From: Anaeromyxobacter oryzisoli
GTDB taxonomy: Bacteria > Myxococcota > Myxococcia > Myxococcales > Anaeromyxobacteraceae
Reading direction: 5' to 3'
DNA: 64,000 bases
Assembly (NCBI RefSeq): GCF_022690765.1
Contig: NZ_JALCZA010000013.1
Coordinates: 34,074 to 98,073, forward strand
The position numbers and the translations under genes were made by a program. The notes under the pieces are model-generated. The model did no database searches and had not been told where the DNA came from. It worked only from the letters and a program-made list of their open reading frames with translations. Shown one piece after another: positions 44,324 to 54,363 of this stretch. Position 1 is the first letter of the stretch. Each line of letters begins with the position of its first letter.

Positions 44324-44645
44324 AGCCGGCGCTGACGACGTCGCGGAACGACCATGACGACCGCGCCGCAAGGCTGACGTCGTAGCAGACCAGGGTCGCG
44401 ATCAGTGCCGGGCAGCCGCGAGTCCGACCGGCCCCCGCTGATGCCGCTCGCGCAGGCCGTTGCCGCAAGGCCGAGTGCCGCACCCTCGCCGCGGGAGGCC
44501 GTGAACATTCTCGGGAAGGCGTGTCAGCCGGAGCCTCAGCCGAACATGGCTCCCGTTGCTGATACCTTGCTGACGACCCCGGCGGCTTCAAAAGAAGAGG
44601 CCGGACCGTCCGCAGGAAATCCCTTGGAAGATCCGGCCCCTATGT
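44324..44645. other. Intergenic region between mcrC and the tRNA cluster, no gene seen
   Basis: Only short low-complexity frames are present. I looked for an integrase, a copy of the tRNA 3' end, or a terminator hairpin with a T-run and saw none. It is the right-hand edge of the low-GC accessory stretch. Confidence 0.4.
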
Positions 44646-44722
44646 TGGTGCGCCCTAGAGGATTTGAACCTCTGGCCTTCGGATTCGTAGTCCGACGCTC
44701 TATCCAACTGAGCTAAGGGCGC
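44646..44722 (-). tRNA. tRNA-Arg(ACG)
   Basis: Read on the minus strand the gene folds as a cloverleaf: acceptor GCGCCCT pairs with AGGGCGC, D-arm AGCTCAGTTGGATAGAGC, anticodon loop CTACGAA (anticodon ACG) closed by CGGA/TCCG, variable region AGGC, and T-loop GTTCGAATC. CCA is encoded. Anticodon ACG is edited to ICG in bacteria and reads CGU/CGC/CGA. Its 3' end points toward the McrBC region. Confidence 0.95.
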
Positions 44723-44750
44723 AAACCCTGTGCTGCGACTGCAAGCTTAC

Positions 44751-44842
44751 TGGCGGAAAGGGAGGGATTCGAACCCTCGATACAGGTCACCCCGTATACT
44801 GGTTTAGCAAACCAGCGCCTTCGGCCTCTCGGCCACCTTTCC
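44751..44842 (-). tRNA. tRNA-Ser(GCT)
   Basis: A class II tRNA with long variable arm. Acceptor GGAAAGG pairs with its 3' partner, D-arm GTGGCCGAGAGGCC, anticodon stem-loop CTGGTTTGCTAAACCAG (anticodon GCT), an extended variable arm built on ACGGGGTGACCTGT, T-loop GGTTCGAATCC, and encoded CCA. It reads AGU/AGC serine codons. Confidence 0.95.
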
Positions 44843-44873
44843 AGATCCTTTCCTCGTCGCTCCCTCTTCAACC

Positions 44874-44963
44874 TGGCGGAGGAGGAAGGATTCGAACCTT
44901 CGGAGGGCGTGAACCCTCTGCGGTTTTCAAGACCGCCGCCTTAAACCGCTCGGCCACTCCTCC
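44874..44963 (-). tRNA. tRNA-Ser(TGA)
   Basis: Class II tRNA with acceptor GGAGGAG/CTCCTCC, D-arm GTGGCCGAGCGG, anticodon stem-loop GCGGTCTTGAAAACCGC (anticodon TGA), long variable arm GAGGGTTCACGCCCTC, T-loop GGTTCGAATCC, and encoded CCA. It reads UCA-type serine codons. It is first of three tRNA genes in the minus direction and lies downstream of serS. Confidence 0.95.
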
Positions 44964-45595
44964 GAATCCGTCGTCCTCTGTTGCCTGCTGCTACCTGCTG
45001 CTCCAGCATCACCCGGCCGGGCCGCCCGGCCGTTGGAGTTCGCCCATATACGGCACGGCGGGCCGGGGATCAAGCGGAGAACGCTACGACTTCTTCGGAC
45101 CCTCGAACCCGGGCGCTCCTCGAGTCCAGGGCACCTGGTGAACGGTCTCCGGACCGCGCCCTTCGACCCGCGGCAGCCGTTCGGCCGCGGAGCCTGTCCG
45201 GAGCCTGGCGGAGTCGAAGGGGGGCTCAGCGCGAACGGGGTGGGGGGACGAACGTCCGCGGGCGGGCCTGCGGCTCCGCGCGGCCTTCGACTCCGTGACC
45301 CTGCGCGGGAGAGCTCCGTCAGGGCGAGCGGCTTCTGCGCGGCGACCGGCGGGGACGGGGCGGGGACAGGGCAGGGCGAGCTGTCATGTGGCCGGCACCC
45401 CTTCCGGGCGCCCGCCCGCTCGCCACCCGAGGAGCCGCTTCTCCAGGCCTCTCCACACTTTCCACCAGCCGGCCCACACTACGAGCGGAGTGCACCGGAG
45501 AATCGGCGCGCCACCTGGGCGCAGCACGCCCTGAACGCGTACCGGACGCGCCCCGGAGCGGCTCCCTCGAAAACGGCTCGAGAGCCTAGAAGAGG
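44964..45595. repeat. Intergenic region with REP-like CGAAGGGC motifs
   Basis: No gene is supported between serS and the tRNA cluster. The stretch about 45160-45295 carries inverted copies of the CTTCGACCC / GAGTCGAAGGGG motif, the same family as the array near 62.4 kb, and another half-site CCTTCGACTCC. The remainder is GC-rich without features I can name. The three tRNAs could be read through from serS across this gap or have their own promoter. Confidence 0.45.
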
Positions 45596-46978
<1,383 letters not shown>

Positions 46979-47034
46979 TTAACCTCCAGGCGGGCAAGGG
47001 GTCAGGAACAGGCGTGACCCCGGGGATCCACATC

Positions 47035-47721
47035 ATGGCGGACGACACCGACCAGGGCAGGCGACCCGCGCTGCGGGTGGTCGCGGGCGGGGCGGGCGCC
47101 GGGCGTGCCCCCTCGGGCGGCGCCCCGCGCGGCGAGCCGGTCGCGGCGGCGGAGACGCCGCGCATCCGCCCGGTGGACGAGGGGCTCCTCGCGGCCTTCC
47201 TGGTGGGGGACGACGAGGCGTTCGGGGAGCTGTTCCGTCGCCACGAGGGGCTGGTCCTCGCGATCGTGCGCCGCTACGCCCGGAACGCCGAGGACGCCCG
47301 CGATCTGGCCCAGCGCACCTTCCTGCGCGCCTTCGAGGCCTCGCGCCGGACCCTCCGGTTCGGCCGCCAGGTCCCGTTCCGGCGCTGGCTCGTCCGGATC
47401 GCGGCGAACCTCGCGAAGAACCACCTGCGCGACGAGGGGCGCTTCGCCCGGGCGCCGCTCGACGACCTGGGCGCGGCGGAGGCGTCGCCGGCCGAGGCGG
47501 CCCCGGCGGCGCTCGAGCGGGCGGAGCAGGCGGCGCGGGTCCGGCGCGCGGTGCTCGAGCTCCCGCGGCGGCAGCGCGAGGTGCTGACCCTCCGGCTCGA
47601 CGCCGAGCTGCCCTTCTCCGAGATCGCCCTCGCCCTCGGCATCACCGAGAACGCCGCGAAGGTGAACTTCCACCACGCCACCCGGCGCCTGCGGGCGCTC
47701 GTCGAGGAGGACCATCCGTGA
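47035..47721 (+). CDS. ECF-type RNA polymerase sigma factor
   Basis: The 228-residue protein has sigma region 2 (AFGELFRRHEGLVLAIVRRY, AEDARDLAQRTFLRAFEASR) and region 4 (LPRRQREVLTLRLDAELPFS, EIALALGITENAAKVNFHHA). An unusually long Ala/Gly/Arg-rich leader of about 45 residues precedes it. ECF sigmas direct polymerase to a small set of promoters when their anti-sigma releases them. I chose ATG at 47035 with GGGGA upstream over one seven codons earlier. The anti-sigma gene starts inside its stop (GTGA), and a CpxP-like gene follows. Confidence 0.9.
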   Translation: MADDTDQGRRPALRVVAGGAGAGRAPSGGAPRGEPVAAAETPRIRPVDEGLLAAFLVGDDEAFGELFRRHEGLVLAIVRRYARNAEDARDLAQRTFLRAFEASRRTLRFGRQVPFRRWLVRIAANLAKNHLRDEGRFARAPLDDLGAAEASPAEAAPAALERAEQAARVRRAVLELPRRQREVLTLRLDAELPFSEIALALGITENAAKVNFHHATRRLRALVEEDHP

Positions 47722-48248
47722 GCCCGGCCTGCGCCGACCTTCAGGTGCTGCTCTCGCTCCGCGCCGCCGGCGCGCTCGAGCCCGCCGAGGAGGCGATCGT
47801 CGAGCGCCACCTCGCGGGCTGCCCGGCGTGCCGGGGCGAGGCGGCGCGCGACGCGGAGGTCCTCGGGCTCGCCCGGCTCCCCCCGGTCACCGAGCACGAG
47901 CGGCGCGTGATCGCTGGCGTGCCGTCGGCCCTGGTCGCCTCGGTGCGGCGGTCCGGGGCGCGGCGCTTCGCGTGGAGGCGCGCGGCGGCGGTGGCCGGGG
48001 CGATCGCGGCGGCGGCGGCGATCGTGGCCGCGCCGGCGCTCCTGAGGCCGCGGCCGCCCGAGGCGCCGGCGAAGGCCGCCGCGGCGGCGGCGACCTGGCA
48101 GACCCCGGACCTCGACCAGCTCTGGAGCGACACCGAGGTGCTGGAGCTGGAGCCGATCGCGTCTGTGGACGGCGCGAGCGGCGAGGGGGCCTCCGACGCG
48201 GCGGTCGCCGCGCTGGACGAGGGCTACGACGGCGAGGGCGACTACTGA
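47718..48248 (+). CDS. Anti-sigma factor, zinc-finger (zf-HC2) type
   Basis: The 176-residue protein has an N-terminal anti-sigma zinc domain ending in VERHLAGCPACRGEA (HxxxCxxC) that would hold the sigma factor. One membrane helix follows near residues 92-107 (AAVAGAIAAAAAIVAAPALL), with an acidic C-terminal tail (LWSDTEVLELEPIA, EGYDGEGDY) that would lie in the periplasm. The GTG start overlaps the sigma stop by four bases, ensuring coupled synthesis. It fits a membrane sensor that releases the sigma on an envelope signal. Confidence 0.88.
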   Translation: MSPACADLQVLLSLRAAGALEPAEEAIVERHLAGCPACRGEAARDAEVLGLARLPPVTEHERRVIAGVPSALVASVRRSGARRFAWRRAAAVAGAIAAAAAIVAAPALLRPRPPEAPAKAAAAAATWQTPDLDQLWSDTEVLELEPIASVDGASGEGASDAAVAALDEGYDGEGDY

Positions 48249-48300
48249 GTCCGGGCGCGCCTCGCGAGAGCCGTTGACTGACAGAGAAGGAGGAACGGAG

Positions 48301-48957
48301 ATGAGGAAGATCCTCGTTGCGCTGATGGTGTATCCCCTGATGGCGTTCGCGCAGGGGCCGCAGGGGCAGCCGCAAGGGCAGCCGCAGGGCGGCGCCCAGG
48401 GCCCGGGGGCCGGCTTCGGGCCGGGCCGCGGTGATCCGGCGCGGATGGAGAAGCGGATGCGGCTCGCCCGGACGCTCGGCCTCGCCGAGGCGCTCGATCT
48501 CGACCCGCAGCAGGCGCTCAAGCTCGGCGACACGCTGAAGAGGTTCGACGACCGGCGGCTGGCGGCGCGCCGGCAGCTCCACGACGCGCGCCAGGTGCTC
48601 TTCAAGGCGGCCTCCGGCGAGAAGGCGACCACCGCCGAGGTGGACGCGGCGATCCAGCGGATCTTCGACGCGCGCGCCCAGCTCCAGGCGTCGGACCGCG
48701 AGATGCTCCAGGCGATCGCGAAGGACCTGCCGGCCGAGAAGCGGGCCCGCGCGGCGCTCTTCCTCGGGCGCTTCGGCGAGCGGATCGAGCCCCGGGGAAT
48801 GAGGCACGGGCCGGGCGCGATGCGGGGTGGCCGGATGGGCATGGGGCCGGGCCCCGGGATGGGCATGGGCCCCGGCGGCCGCGGGATGGGCTGGGCCGGG
48901 GGTGACGACGACGACTGCCCGCGCGGCGGCGACTGCCCGATGGAGAATGACGACTAG
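48301..48957 (+). CDS. Secreted CpxP/heavy-metal-sensor-like protein, Met/Gly-rich
   Basis: The 218-residue precursor has a short signal peptide (MRKILVALMVYPLMAFAQ) followed by a Gln/Gly/Pro segment. A helical domain resembles the CpxP/Spy/CnrX group (LAEALDLDPQQALKLGDTLK, RRQLHDARQVLFKAASGEK). The C-terminal tail is rich in Met, Gly, Asp and Cys (GMGPGPGMGMGPGGRGMG, DDDDCPRGGDCPMENDD). It is third in the sigma/anti-sigma operon and is the likely periplasmic ligand sensor or effector. Metal binding is inferred from composition. Ribosome site GGAGG precedes the ATG; an upstream ATG is not preferred because it would mask the signal peptide. Confidence 0.78.
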   Translation: MRKILVALMVYPLMAFAQGPQGQPQGQPQGGAQGPGAGFGPGRGDPARMEKRMRLARTLGLAEALDLDPQQALKLGDTLKRFDDRRLAARRQLHDARQVLFKAASGEKATTAEVDAAIQRIFDARAQLQASDREMLQAIAKDLPAEKRARAALFLGRFGERIEPRGMRHGPGAMRGGRMGMGPGPGMGMGPGGRGMGWAGGDDDDCPRGGDCPMENDD

Positions 48958-49004
48958 ATAGGAATCGCGCGGGGTGGCGCCATCAAGGACGGCGTCGCCG
49001 AGGT

Positions 49005-49027
49005 GTGGCGGCGCCGCCCCTGGTTTT
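49005..49027 (+). terminator. Probable intrinsic terminator of the sigma operon
   Basis: The self-complementary GGCGGCGCCGCC can fold into a short GC stem and is followed within five bases by TTTTTT. The run of six T is unusual in this GC-rich region. It lies about 60 bases after the last gene of the operon. Confidence 0.4.
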
Positions 49028-49034
49028 TTCGGGC

Positions 49035-49215
49035 TCCGCAACGGTGCCCGTCACCGTGCCCGTGACCGATCACCCGTGCCCGCCTCCCGTGTCCACTGGC
49101 CCGTCCTCCGTCTCCGACCCGTTCGCTGTCGGAGCACGGGGATGGGCCACGGGCCACGGGATCGGGGTCACGGATCACGGAGAAGCCGGTGACGGTGACG
49201 GGCACGGTCACGGCG
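49035..49215. repeat. Degenerate GTGACGGGCACGG-type repeats in inverted orientation
   Basis: The left part has CCGTCACCGTGCCCGTGACCG and the right part GGTGACGGTGACGGGCACGG, i.e. short 6-8 base units (GTGACG, GGGCAC) in opposite orientation, separated by 100 bases and interspersed with GATCACGG copies. The arms share GTGCCCGTCACCGT. No gene is seen. Confidence 0.4.
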
Positions 49216-49230
49216 ATGAGTCATGCATCA

Positions 49231-50079
49231 TCAGTGGAGCGTCTCCCGGTGCTCGGCCGCGGGCTGCGCCCGGGCGGCGGCTCTCGTGACCTTCCGTCCG
49301 GCCTGCCGGACGCGCCGGGCAGCCTCCTCGCCGCGGCGCCCGCCCTGCTCGAGCGCGGGGCCGGCGCGGACGCCGGCCTCCTCGATGGCGCGGGCCCGAC
49401 CCCTCCGGACGGCCTCCCGCCCGCGCTGCGCGGCCTCCCCGAGCACCTCACGGCTCCGCGCCTCGGCGCGGCCCATCGTGAAGCGGGCCACCTGCGCGCC
49501 CTGCTGCCCGGCGCGACCGACGAGCATCCGCATCACGCCCATCGCGTCGCGGACCAGGTCGCGGGCGCGATCCACGAACGCCGCCAGGGCGTTCGCGACC
49601 ACGTTGCCGGGCGGCGTGTCGGGCGCCTGCGGGTGCGGGCGCGTCGGCGCGGCCCGCTTCGCGTCGGCGAGCGCGCTGCCGAGGTTCCGGTACCGCTCGG
49701 GATCGAGGGCGCGCCGGAGCCGGGGCAGCAGCTCGCGCTCCTCCCGCTCGACGTGGTTCCGCACCTCGGCCGCGAGCACCCGGACCTTGGCCTCGAACCG
49801 CTCCGCGTTGGGTCCGAGCGTGTCGAGCTCGAAGAGCGTGAGCTTCGTCGCGTGGTGCTCCTCGAGGGCGCGCAGGACGTCGTCCTCGACCCCCGCCGCG
49901 CGGAGCGCGGGGTACACGAGCTCCTCCTCCATGGCGCCGTGCATCGAGAGCTCGCGGACGAGCTCGTGCACGATCCGCCCCTCCTCGCCGTCCTGGCCGT
50001 CGCGCGCCGCGCGCTCGAAGGCCCGGAAGAGCGCCTCCACCGCGCGGTGGTCCTTCTGGATGAGCTGGATGGGATCCAC
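49231..50079 (-). CDS. Hemerythrin HHE-domain protein with basic C-terminal tail
   Basis: The 282-residue protein opens with a four-helix hemerythrin-like domain: IQKDHRAVEALF (first His), HELVRELSMHGAMEEELVYP (His and Glu), LEEHHATKLTLFEL and EVRNHVEREERELLP (His, Glu). These residues would hold a di-iron centre for O2 or NO/redox sensing. The second half (after residue 145) is a long Ala/Arg helix-forming tail. The GTG start with GAGGAG six bases upstream was chosen; sequence upstream is low-complexity. It is divergent from the SDR gene. Confidence 0.85.
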   Translation of the reverse strand: MDPIQLIQKDHRAVEALFRAFERAARDGQDGEEGRIVHELVRELSMHGAMEEELVYPALRAAGVEDDVLRALEEHHATKLTLFELDTLGPNAERFEAKVRVLAAEVRNHVEREERELLPRLRRALDPERYRNLGSALADAKRAAPTRPHPQAPDTPPGNVVANALAAFVDRARDLVRDAMGVMRMLVGRAGQQGAQVARFTMGRAEARSREVLGEAAQRGREAVRRGRARAIEEAGVRAGPALEQGGRRGEEAARRVRQAGRKVTRAAARAQPAAEHRETLH

Positions 50080-50301
50080 GTCCGTCTCCTCGTGGCCAGA
50101 AGGCTCGACACGACGCCGCCGCGCGTCAACGACGCCGTTGAGCCCCCGCGGTGGCGGGCGCGCGCCGAGCCGGCAGGTCGCGCCCGATCGAGGAATCCCC
50201 GGTCGCTCGCCACCGGGCCTCCGCACGCAGCGCACCTCGGTCGAGCGCCTGGCGTCGCTCACCGGGGCGCCCGCCGCCCGCGCACGCTAGACTCCCCGCC
50301 C

Positions 50302-51105
50302 ATGACGACCGCCCCGCCGCGCGTCCCCCGCCTCGCCGTCGTCACCGGCGCCTCCGCCGGGATCGGCCGGGCCCTCGCCCTGGAGCTCGCCCGCCGTGGG
50401 CGCCCGGTCCTGGCGGTGGCCCGCCGGGCGGAGCGGCTCGAGGCCCTCTCCGCCGCGGCCCGCGACGCGGGCGCCGCGCCGGTCCATCCGCTCCCGCTCG
50501 ACGTCACCTCGCCCGGCGCCCCGGAGGCGATCCGCGAGCGGGCCCGCGCGCTCGGCGGCGCGGAGTGGCTGGTGAACGACGCCGGCTTCGGCCTGTACGG
50601 CCGGTTCGAGGCGGCCGACCCGGCCCGGCTCGTGGAGATGCTCCGCGTGAACTGCGAGGCGCTGGTGCTGCTCTGCCGCGCGTTCCTCCCGGACCTCCGC
50701 TCGGGCGGCGGGGGCGCGATCCTGAACGTCGCCTCGGCGGCGGCGTTCCAGCCGACGCCGTTCATGACGGTCTACGGAGCGACCAAGGCGTTCGTGCTCT
50801 CCTTCAGCGAGGGGCTCGCGGAGGAGCTGCGGGGGAGCGGCGTGCGCGTCGGCGCCTTCTGCCCCGGCCCGGTCGCGACCGAGTTCGGCGCGGTGGCGGG
50901 CACCGGGGACCGCTTCGCCCGGACGCCGGGAGTCCTCACCGCGGAGACGGCCGCCCGCGAGGCGCTCCGGCAGCTCGAGTCCGGCGAGGTGGTGCGCGTG
51001 CCGCACCCGATCTACAAGCTCACCACGGCGGCCGTGCGCCTCGCCCCGCGCGCGATCATCCGCCGCGCGTCGGGCCGGGCCCACCGGCCCGCGGAGGACC
51101 CATGA
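50302..51105 (+). CDS. Short-chain dehydrogenase/reductase (SDR)
   Basis: The 267-residue enzyme has the classical SDR features: Rossmann motif VTGASAGIGRALAL near residue 15, LPLDVTSP, WLVNDAGFGLYG, the catalytic YGATK (Tyr and Lys), and NVASAAA with the catalytic Ser. It would oxidise or reduce a small alcohol or carbonyl with NAD(P). The substrate is not predictable. Its stop overlaps the next start (ATGA). Confidence 0.93.
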   Translation: MTTAPPRVPRLAVVTGASAGIGRALALELARRGRPVLAVARRAERLEALSAAARDAGAAPVHPLPLDVTSPGAPEAIRERARALGGAEWLVNDAGFGLYGRFEAADPARLVEMLRVNCEALVLLCRAFLPDLRSGGGGAILNVASAAAFQPTPFMTVYGATKAFVLSFSEGLAEELRGSGVRVGAFCPGPVATEFGAVAGTGDRFARTPGVLTAETAAREALRQLESGEVVRVPHPIYKLTTAAVRLAPRAIIRRASGRAHRPAEDP

Positions 51106-51893
51106 GCCGCAGGCGAGGGAAGAGCGACGAGGCGACGCCGGGGATCGTCCCGACCTACGAGGGCCCCGAGGTGCTCGGGGCGCTGCTCCGCGAGGTGGGC
51201 TCCCCGAGCGGAGCCGACGACGTCGTGGCGAGGTTCCAGAGGGCGCAGGCGGCGGGCGAGCCGCGCTCGGCGGTGATCCCCTCGCTCTTCCCGGAGGAGC
51301 CGCACTTCGCGACGCCGGACGACGCCCGGCGCCTCTACGCGAACCTGTTCGGCCTGTGGGCGCGGCTCGCGGCCGGGATCGGCGCGCACGACGACGCGCC
51401 GGAGGCGGTGCCCGAGCCGTCCGAGCCGCCGCCGCTCCCGCCGCGCGGCGCCGAGGTCGGGCCGGCGCTGCCGGCGGACCTGGTGGACGCGGTGTGGAGG
51501 AACCTCGCCGCAGCGCCGCCGCGCGAGGTCCAGCGCCGGCGGGATCGGTTCGGGAACGCGCAGCCGGATCTCGCGGCGTGGCTCGACGCGGTGCCCCTCC
51601 CGGAGTGCGGCACGCTCGCGGCGCAGGACCTCGCGTTCGAGGCGTGGGTGATGTTCGACCTCGCCTTCGGCGAGCGGCTCGGGCCGGTGGAGTGGCGCGC
51701 GCTCGCGGCGCTCGAGCAGGAGCCGCCGCCGCTCGAGGAGGCGCAGCCGGCCTTCGCCGCGTACGTGGCGGAGCAGCTCGACGTGCTCGAGGGCGAGGAC
51801 CCGACCTTCGGCCCCGCGGAGCGCGCCCAGGTCGAGCGCGCCGTCGCGACGGTCGGGGCCGCCCTCGAGCGGGCCGTGCGGGAGCCGTCGTAG
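51102..51893 (+). CDS. Conserved hypothetical protein, cytoplasmic
   Basis: The 263-residue protein is acidic and Pro/Ala-rich, with blocks such as VPTYEGPEVLGALLREVGSP, DAVWRNLAAAPPREVQRRRD, LAFEAWVMFDLAFGERLG and VAEQLDVLEGEDPTFG. No motif, signal or membrane helix is visible. It overlaps the SDR gene by four bases, so it is expressed with it. I do not recognise the family; it looks like a lineage-restricted myxobacterial protein. Confidence 0.7.
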   Translation: MSRRRGKSDEATPGIVPTYEGPEVLGALLREVGSPSGADDVVARFQRAQAAGEPRSAVIPSLFPEEPHFATPDDARRLYANLFGLWARLAAGIGAHDDAPEAVPEPSEPPPLPPRGAEVGPALPADLVDAVWRNLAAAPPREVQRRRDRFGNAQPDLAAWLDAVPLPECGTLAAQDLAFEAWVMFDLAFGERLGPVEWRALAALEQEPPPLEEAQPAFAAYVAEQLDVLEGEDPTFGPAERAQVERAVATVGAALERAVREPS

Positions 51894-51933
51894 GCGCCCG
51901 AGCGGCGCAGACGCGGGGGCGCCCCGTCGCGCC

Positions 51934-52725
51934 CTACGCCGGCAGCTTGTCGAGGAACGGCACCACCGCCGCGCCGAACGCGACGGGGTTCTCGATGTTG
52001 GAGAGGTGACCGGCGTCGGGGATCTTCACGAGCGCGGCGCCCTTCACCGCCTTCGTCATCGCCTCCGCCTCCGCGGGCGGGGTGAGCCCGTCCTGCTCGC
52101 CGACCACGACGAGCGTCGGGCAGGCGATGGTCGCGAGCGTGGCGGTGGAGTCGGGGCGGCGCGCCATCCCGCGCTGCGCCGCGGCGACGCCGGCGGGCGT
52201 GCCGCCGGCGACGAGGTGGCGGACCTCCTTCACGACGGCGGGATCCGGCGACGGGCGGAGGAGCTTGGGCACCTGCTCGTCCGCGACCCAGCCGAGCCCG
52301 CGCTCGAGGGCCGTCCGCGCGAACTTCTCGCGCATGGCCTTCCCCTCGGCGGTGTCGGCGGCCGCCTTGGTGTCGCAGAGCACGAGGCCGCGGAAGATCC
52401 CGGGGGCCGCCCGGTAGAGCTCGAAGGCGACGTACCCGCCCATCGAGAGGCCGACGAACGCCGCCCGCTCGACGCGCAGGTGCGCGAGCAGCGCGCGGAC
52501 GTCCTCGGCGATGACGTCCATCGTGGTCGCCTCGGGCGGCGTGCCGCTCTTGCCGAGCCCGCGGTAGTCGAGGGCGATCACGCGGTGGCGCTTCTCCAGC
52601 GTCGCGATCTGGCGAACCCACATCCCCGAGTGCAGCGGGAACGCGTGGAGCAGGACGATCGCGTCCTTCGCGGACCCCGCGTCCCGAAAGTGAAGCTCCG
52701 TTCCGTTCAGGTGGGCGACGGGCAT
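51934..52725 (-). CDS. Alpha/beta-hydrolase (3-oxoadipate enol-lactonase-like)
   Basis: The 263-residue protein has a standard alpha/beta-hydrolase fold: IVLLHAFPLHSGMW (oxyanion), IALDYRGLGKSG, nucleophile elbow VGLSMGGYVAFEL, VVVGEQDGLTPP (acid) and PDAGHLSNIENP (His). The size and motifs resemble lactonases/esterases of the PcaD type, but the substrate cannot be assigned. Start MPVAHLNGTELHF was chosen. It is divergent from tldD. Confidence 0.87.
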   Translation of the reverse strand: MPVAHLNGTELHFRDAGSAKDAIVLLHAFPLHSGMWVRQIATLEKRHRVIALDYRGLGKSGTPPEATTMDVIAEDVRALLAHLRVERAAFVGLSMGGYVAFELYRAAPGIFRGLVLCDTKAAADTAEGKAMREKFARTALERGLGWVADEQVPKLLRPSPDPAVVKEVRHLVAGGTPAGVAAAQRGMARRPDSTATLATIACPTLVVVGEQDGLTPPAEAEAMTKAVKGAALVKIPDAGHLSNIENPVAFGAAVVPFLDKLPA

Positions 52726-52903
52726 GCCGGTAGCATGCAGCAGTTCCGCTCGCCCGTCACCCGCGCGCCCCCTGGCCCTGGAGGGGAGGGAGGGCGGCCG
52801 CGCGCCCTTCGCCGCAGGTGGTGGGGGCGGGGACCTCCGGTTCGCGTTAAGAAGGGGAGGCCGCGCCCTCCGGCTGCGGGCGGGCTTCACGGCAGGGGTG
52901 CAC

Positions 52904-54361
52904 ATGACGGGACAGGAAGCGGGGCGCGCGGGCGGGCCGCGCGAGGGGATCGGCTACTTCGCGCGCTTCGGCGTGACGGAGCGGATGATCGCGGAGACGC
53001 TCGCGGCGGCGCTGTCGCGGGGCGCCGACCACGCCGACGTGTTCTTCCAGCACCGGGTCGGCTCCGACCTCGGCCTGGAGGACGGCGCGGTGAACCGGGC
53101 CTACGCGTCGGTCGAGCTCGGCGTCGGCGTCCGGGCGGTGAAGGGCGACCAGACCGGCTACGGCTACACCGAGGACCTCTCGCTCCCCGCCCTGCTCGAG
53201 TGCGCCCGGACCGCCGCGGCCATCGCCGACGGGCCGGCGCGCTCCGGCCCGACCCGGCTCCACATCCGCGCCGACCTGCCCGATCGCTACCCGCTCGTCC
53301 GGCCGTGGGAGGACGTCCGCCCGGACGAGAAGCTCCCGCTCGTCGCCGCCCTGAACGAGCGGGCGTTCGCCGCGGACCCGCGGGTGAAGAAGGTGAGCGT
53401 CTTCCTCCGGGACGAGTCCGGGGCGGTGCTCGTCGCCGACTCCTCGGGCCGGATCGCCGAGGACCTCCAGCCGATGACGCTGCTCTACCTCTCGGTCCTC
53501 GCCGAGGACGGCGGGCGGCGCGAGCAGAACGGCTACAACGTCGCCGGCCGGGCCGGGTTCGAGTTCTACACGCCGGAGCGGCTCGACCGCGTGGTGAAGG
53601 AGGCGGTGGCCCGCACCGCGATCCTGTTCGAGGCGGGCGCGCCGCCGGCGGGCGAGCTGCCGGTGGTGCTCGCCGCCGGCTCCTCCGGGATCCTCCTCCA
53701 CGAGGCGATCGGCCACGGCATGGAGGCGGACTTCAACCGGAAGGGCGTCTCGATCTACGCGGACAAGATCGGCAAGGCCGTCGCGCGGCCGTTCGTGAAC
53801 ATCGTGGACGACGCGGCGAACCCGGGCGCCCGCGGCGCCATCAACGTGGACGACGAGGGGAACGCGGCGGGGACCACCCGGCTCGTCGAGAACGGCGTCC
53901 TCGCGACCTACCTGCACGACGGGATCTCGGCGCACCACTACGGCGTCGCGCCCACGGGCAACGGCCGGCGCGAGAGCTACCGCTACCCGCCGCTCCCGCG
54001 CATGCGCTCGACCTACATGCTGCCCGGGCCGCACGCGAAGGACGAGATCATCCGCTCGGTGAAGCGGGGCATCTACTGCGTGAACTTCTCGAACGGCCAG
54101 GTCAACATCGGCGCCGGCGACTTCACGTTCTACGTGAAGAACGGCTGGCTCATCGAGGACGGGAAGCTCACCCGGCCGGTGAAGGACGTGAACATCATCG
54201 GCAACGGGCCCAAGGCGCTCGAGCAGGTGGACATGGTGTCCGACGACCTCGCCATCGACGAGGGCGGCTGGACCTGCGGGAAGGACGGGCAGAGCGTGCC
54301 CGTGTCGCAGGGGCTGCCCACGGTGCGGGTCGCGAAGATGACGGTCGGGGGGAGGGGGTGA
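52904..54361 (+). CDS. tldD: Metalloprotease TldD
   Basis: The 485-residue subunit carries the TldD metal-binding motif HEAIGHGMEADFNRKG near residue 265. Other family segments are ADSSGRIAEDLQP, MRSTYMLPGP and FSNGQVNIGAGDFTFYVKNG. TldD forms a heterodimeric peptidase with TldE that degrades or matures peptides (microcin B17, CcdA in E. coli). Its stop is two bases before the tldE start, so the two are one operon. No peptide substrate gene is seen nearby. Confidence 0.95.
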   Translation: MTGQEAGRAGGPREGIGYFARFGVTERMIAETLAAALSRGADHADVFFQHRVGSDLGLEDGAVNRAYASVELGVGVRAVKGDQTGYGYTEDLSLPALLECARTAAAIADGPARSGPTRLHIRADLPDRYPLVRPWEDVRPDEKLPLVAALNERAFAADPRVKKVSVFLRDESGAVLVADSSGRIAEDLQPMTLLYLSVLAEDGGRREQNGYNVAGRAGFEFYTPERLDRVVKEAVARTAILFEAGAPPAGELPVVLAAGSSGILLHEAIGHGMEADFNRKGVSIYADKIGKAVARPFVNIVDDAANPGARGAINVDDEGNAAGTTRLVENGVLATYLHDGISAHHYGVAPTGNGRRESYRYPPLPRMRSTYMLPGPHAKDEIIRSVKRGIYCVNFSNGQVNIGAGDFTFYVKNGWLIEDGKLTRPVKDVNIIGNGPKALEQVDMVSDDLAIDEGGWTCGKDGQSVPVSQGLPTVRVAKMTVGGRG

Positions 54362-54363
54362 CC

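Noticed and set aside
44324..44645. Attachment site next to tRNA-Arg
   Set aside because: No repeat of the tRNA 3' end and no integrase could be found in the window.
48954..49211. Minus-strand 85-codon frame with TVPVTVTG repeats
   Set aside because: It only translates the degenerate repeat tract and has no homologue-like features.
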